A stretch of DNA of 7,249 nucleotides from Flavobacteriales bacterium UBA5871 (lineage in GTDB: Bacteria > Bacteroidota > Bacteroidia > Flavobacteriales_D > Crocinitomicaceae). Location of the stretch: positions 17,888 to 25,136 of the forward strand of contig DJFN01000246.1 of assembly GCA_002432085.1 (NCBI GenBank), read 5' to 3'. How positions within the stretch are numbered: the first letter of the stretch is position 1; each line of letters begins with the position of its first letter. Positions 5,908 to 7,249 of the stretch are shown here, in pieces. The notes under the pieces are model-generated. The model did not search any database. It was not told where the DNA came from and saw only the letters and a list, made by a program, of their open reading frames with translations. The position numbers and the translations under genes are program-made.

Positions 5908-6224
5908 TTTTTCTCGTTTTTAATGGTTGCTAATAAATCGTCGAGCTGGTTAAAACGGGTCTCCCAGATCTTTCGGAATTGTTCCAGCCATTTATCGATC
6001 TCTTTCATTTTATCGATTTCCAGCTGGTAATAGATCTCGCGACCCTGCTGCTCCTGTCTGATCAGCTCGCATTCGGTGAGAATGCGCAAGTGCTTGGAAA
6101 CAGCTTGCCGGGTCGTATCAAAATGTTCGGCTATCGCGTTCGGCGTCATGGCCTTCAACGCAATCAGGGCGATAATGGCCCTTCGTGTGGGATCGGCGAT
6201 AGCTTGAAATATATCTCTTCTCAT
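5904..6224 (-). CDS. ArsR-family winged-helix transcriptional repressor
   Basis: The 106-residue DNA-binding protein starts [20 protein letters not shown], the typical N-terminal helix of the non-metal ArsR group that neighbours SRPBCC genes. The winged helix follows: [20 protein letters not shown] (27-46) with the recognition helix around [13 protein letters not shown], then the wing [13 protein letters not shown] (58-69). The C-terminus (72-103) is a charged, Trp-rich helix suited to dimerisation. The metal-sensing motif ELCVCDL of classic ArsR/SmtB is absent and only Cys52 is present, so arsenic or zinc sensing is unlikely. It is the first gene of the operon and overlaps the next gene by 4 bases. 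The 42-bp dyad over its own -7 box (6244-6285) suggests autorepression. Its inducer is unknown; a compound bound by the neighbouring SRPBCC proteins is a reasonable guess. Confidence 0.93.
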   Translation of the reverse strand: MRRDIFQAIADPTRRAIIALIALKAMTPNAIAEHFDTTRQAVSKHLRILTECELIRQEQQGREIYYQLEIDKMKEIDKWLEQFRKIWETRFNQLDDLLATIKNEKK

Positions 6225-6225
6225 A

Positions 6226-6237
6226 AATTGCGCAATT
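6226..6237. repeat. perfect 12-bp palindrome before the arsR start
   Basis: AATTGCGCAATT is a perfect palindrome ending one base before the ATG of arsR (6224), inside the predicted 5' leader and over the ribosome binding region. It could be a second repressor half-site or an RNA hairpin masking the start. Confidence 0.5.
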
Positions 6238-6243
6238 AAATAA

Positions 6244-6285
6244 GAAACCGTTTAGTTGCAAATATATGTGCAACTGGTTGGTTTC
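6244..6285. promoter_or_regulatory. predicted ArsR operator: 42-bp interrupted dyad
   Basis: The inner arms AGTTGCA (6254-6260) and TGCAACT (6269-6275) are perfect 7-bp inverted copies around an 8-base A/T spacer. The outer arms GAAACC (6244-6249) and GGTTTC (6280-6285) are perfect 6-bp inverted copies, with 4 unmatched bases on each side between inner and outer arms. All are symmetric about the same centre. The -7 box (6259-6266) lies inside, so a bound dimer would block RNA polymerase. Assignment to the adjacent ArsR is inferred from position. Confidence 0.7.
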
Positions 6286-6290
6286 GCAAA
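6259..6290 (-). promoter_or_regulatory. promoter of the arsR operon
   Basis: On the minus strand TTTG (6290-6287) is followed after exactly 20 bases by TATATTTG (6266-6259), a perfect match to the Bacteroidota sigma-A promoter. The start should fall near 6252, giving a leader of about 27 bases to the arsR ATG at 6224. Confidence 0.82.
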
Positions 6291-6359
6291 ATTTTTTAGC
6301 GTTTTTTTGAAAAATAATTTGATCAGCAAACTGAATCTCCCATAAACAGTGAGATTAAT

Positions 6360-6405
6360 GAGCTGGTTCTCACCGGATAATTTTCCGCAGGAACCGTCCG
6401 AGCTC
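6360..6405. repeat. compound hairpin in the leader region of the secreted-protein gene
   Basis: Three nested helices can be drawn: GAGCT (6360-6364) with AGCTC (6401-6405), GGTTC (6365-6369) with GAACC (6391-6395), and CGGA (6374-6377) with TCCG (6384-6387) around TAATTT. The right side carries a 5-base bulge (6396-6400). There is no T tract behind it on either strand, so it is not a simple terminator. A further small hairpin GCGTT/AACGC lies at 6428-6438. The rest of the 290-base gap between arsR and 6515 shows the arsR promoter region and no clear plus-strand promoter. Confidence 0.45.
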
Positions 6406-6514
6406 CACCAAATACCATTCAATCAATGCGTTCAACGCTTTCCAACCGAAGTGCGTTCCTTTTCACAAGATGCGAAAGCCGTGTCTGCCACTATAACTTA
6501 TTAAACCCATTTTT

Positions 6515-7249
6515 ATGAAACGAATAATTACTACTGTTTTGATGGCTTGCGCTCTTTCTGCCGTCGATGCTCAGGGACTCGTCTCACAAACTTTTGGAAC
6601 GGTGAACAATGTCGATGCCTGGATTGGAAACAACGGAACGTTCTTCCACAATATCAACGGTCCGGGCTACGAAGTGCCACGCGAATCCGGAACGGGGGTC
6701 ATTTCCTTTATGAACATCATGGCCATCGGTGAGGATGTAAACGGTCAGCTCAGAGGAGGGATCACCGGTTATCCGTTCAGCGATTTCTTCCCGGGATGTA
6801 TCGCCGATGATTACCAGGACGAAGAATATGCCGACAGGTTCACGATCAGTCTCTGGTGGATCCTTCGTGGAACGATTGAACATCATATCGCACACTGGCA
6901 GGATTCCGGTTATGTTGCACACCCTGCGATCCGGAACTGGCCTTGCAATGGCAATACGGCTAATGGCGAAGCGGCGATCCTTGCTCCGTTTCACGATAAC
7001 GACGGCAACGGCCTGTATGAGCCCGGGCACGGGGATTATCCGCTGATCCGTGGCGACGAAGCCTTGTATACGATTCTCAACGACAGGGCCGGTCTGCATC
7101 CGTCGGGAAGTGATCCGGCCGGTATGGAAATTCACCTGATGTTCTACCAGTACAGTACCAATGATGCGTTGAACAACACCACTTTCATCCACGCGGAAGT
7201 AATCAACCGAGGCACACAGACGCTGTCTGATTTCAGTTTCGGATCGTAC
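6515..7249 (+). CDS. secreted protein with signal peptide and Ca-loop-like motif, partial (3' end outside window)
   Basis: An open frame of 245 codons runs to the window edge without a stop. The N-terminus MKRIITTVLMACALSAVDAQ is a Sec signal peptide with likely cleavage after VDA, leaving an N-terminal Gln as is common in Bacteroidota exported proteins. The mature part is rich in Gly, Asn and aromatic residues. A block around CNGNTANGEAAILAPFHDND (144-163), continuing GNGLYEPGHGDYPLIRGDEA (164-183), is one I recognise from large Flavobacteriales exported proteins, often with a C-terminal type IX sorting domain, which would lie outside this window. D161, D163, N165 and E169 resemble a calcium-binding loop. 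The segment GMEIHLMFYQYSTNDALNNTTFIHAEVINRG (203-233) looks like beta strands. Function unknown; surface or extracellular. The start lacks a Shine-Dalgarno site but has an A/T-rich context. Confidence 0.85.
   Translation, partial: MKRIITTVLMACALSAVDAQGLVSQTFGTVNNVDAWIGNNGTFFHNINGPGYEVPRESGTGVISFMNIMAIGEDVNGQLRGGITGYPFSDFFPGCIADDYQDEEYADRFTISLWWILRGTIEHHIAHWQDSGYVAHPAIRNWPCNGNTANGEAAILAPFHDNDGNGLYEPGHGDYPLIRGDEALYTILNDRAGLHPSGSDPAGMEIHLMFYQYSTNDALNNTTFIHAEVINRGTQTLSDFSFGSY

Noticed and set aside
5904..6224. Metal-sensing ArsR/SmtB repressor
   Set aside because: The ELCVCDL motif and paired cysteines are absent and only one cysteine is present, so a metal sensor role is not supported.
6515..6550. 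Lipoprotein signal (LMAC) in the secreted protein
   Set aside because: Met before Ala-Cys does not fit the lipobox, and cleavage at Cys12 would leave only an 11-residue leader; cleavage after VDA at 19 fits a normal Sec signal better.
6584..7192. 202-codon open frame on the minus strand opposite the secreted-protein gene
   Set aside because: The plus-strand frame has a clear signal peptide, a recognisable exported-protein block and stays open to the window edge; the antisense frame shows no family signature and is a codon-bias shadow.

Overview
The window looks like a chromosomal piece of a Bacteroidota bacterium, probably of the Flavobacteriales/Cryomorphaceae-like kind. Three things point there: promoter elements of the Bacteroidota TTTG/TAnnTTTG type, a very long DUF2723 membrane protein typical of this phylum, and a secreted protein of the kind these bacteria export by type IX secretion. 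Ribosome binding sites are mostly weak and A/T rich, as usual there. The genus cannot be read from the sequence.

Layout. Positions 1-2863 (minus) hold the first 954 codons of a DUF2723 GT-C-type glycosyltransferase-like membrane protein that runs off the left edge. Next comes a 319-base non-coding spacer with a long dyad and a TATATTTG promoter element. This leads to a tRNA-Gln(TTG) gene on the plus strand (3183-3255) that ends in a near-perfect 22-bp terminator hairpin. From 3303 to 3568 lies a block of three roughly 86-base imperfect repeats, each carrying a CTCACAC/GTGTGAG hairpin. Position 3569-3835 (minus) is a small TFIIB-type zinc-ribbon protein with its own promoter.

The core of the window is a compact five-gene minus-strand operon (6224 down to 4022): an ArsR-family repressor, two tandem paralogous SRPBCC/AHSA1 proteins, a six-helix DUF998 membrane protein and a small DUF4287 protein. 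Gene junctions are -4, +2, +11 and +7 bases. The promoter is a textbook TTTG-N20-TATATTTG, its -7 box lies inside a 42-bp interrupted dyad (likely the ArsR operator), and an intrinsic terminator closes the unit at 3922-3944. I infer an autorepressed, ligand- or stress-responsive unit in which the SRPBCC proteins bind a small hydrophobic ligand; the ligand is unknown.

On the plus strand, after a 290-base leader region with a compound hairpin, a secreted protein with signal peptide and a Ca-loop-like motif starts at 6515 and runs off the right edge. The two edge genes are open through the window boundaries; most other open frames are shadows of these genes.
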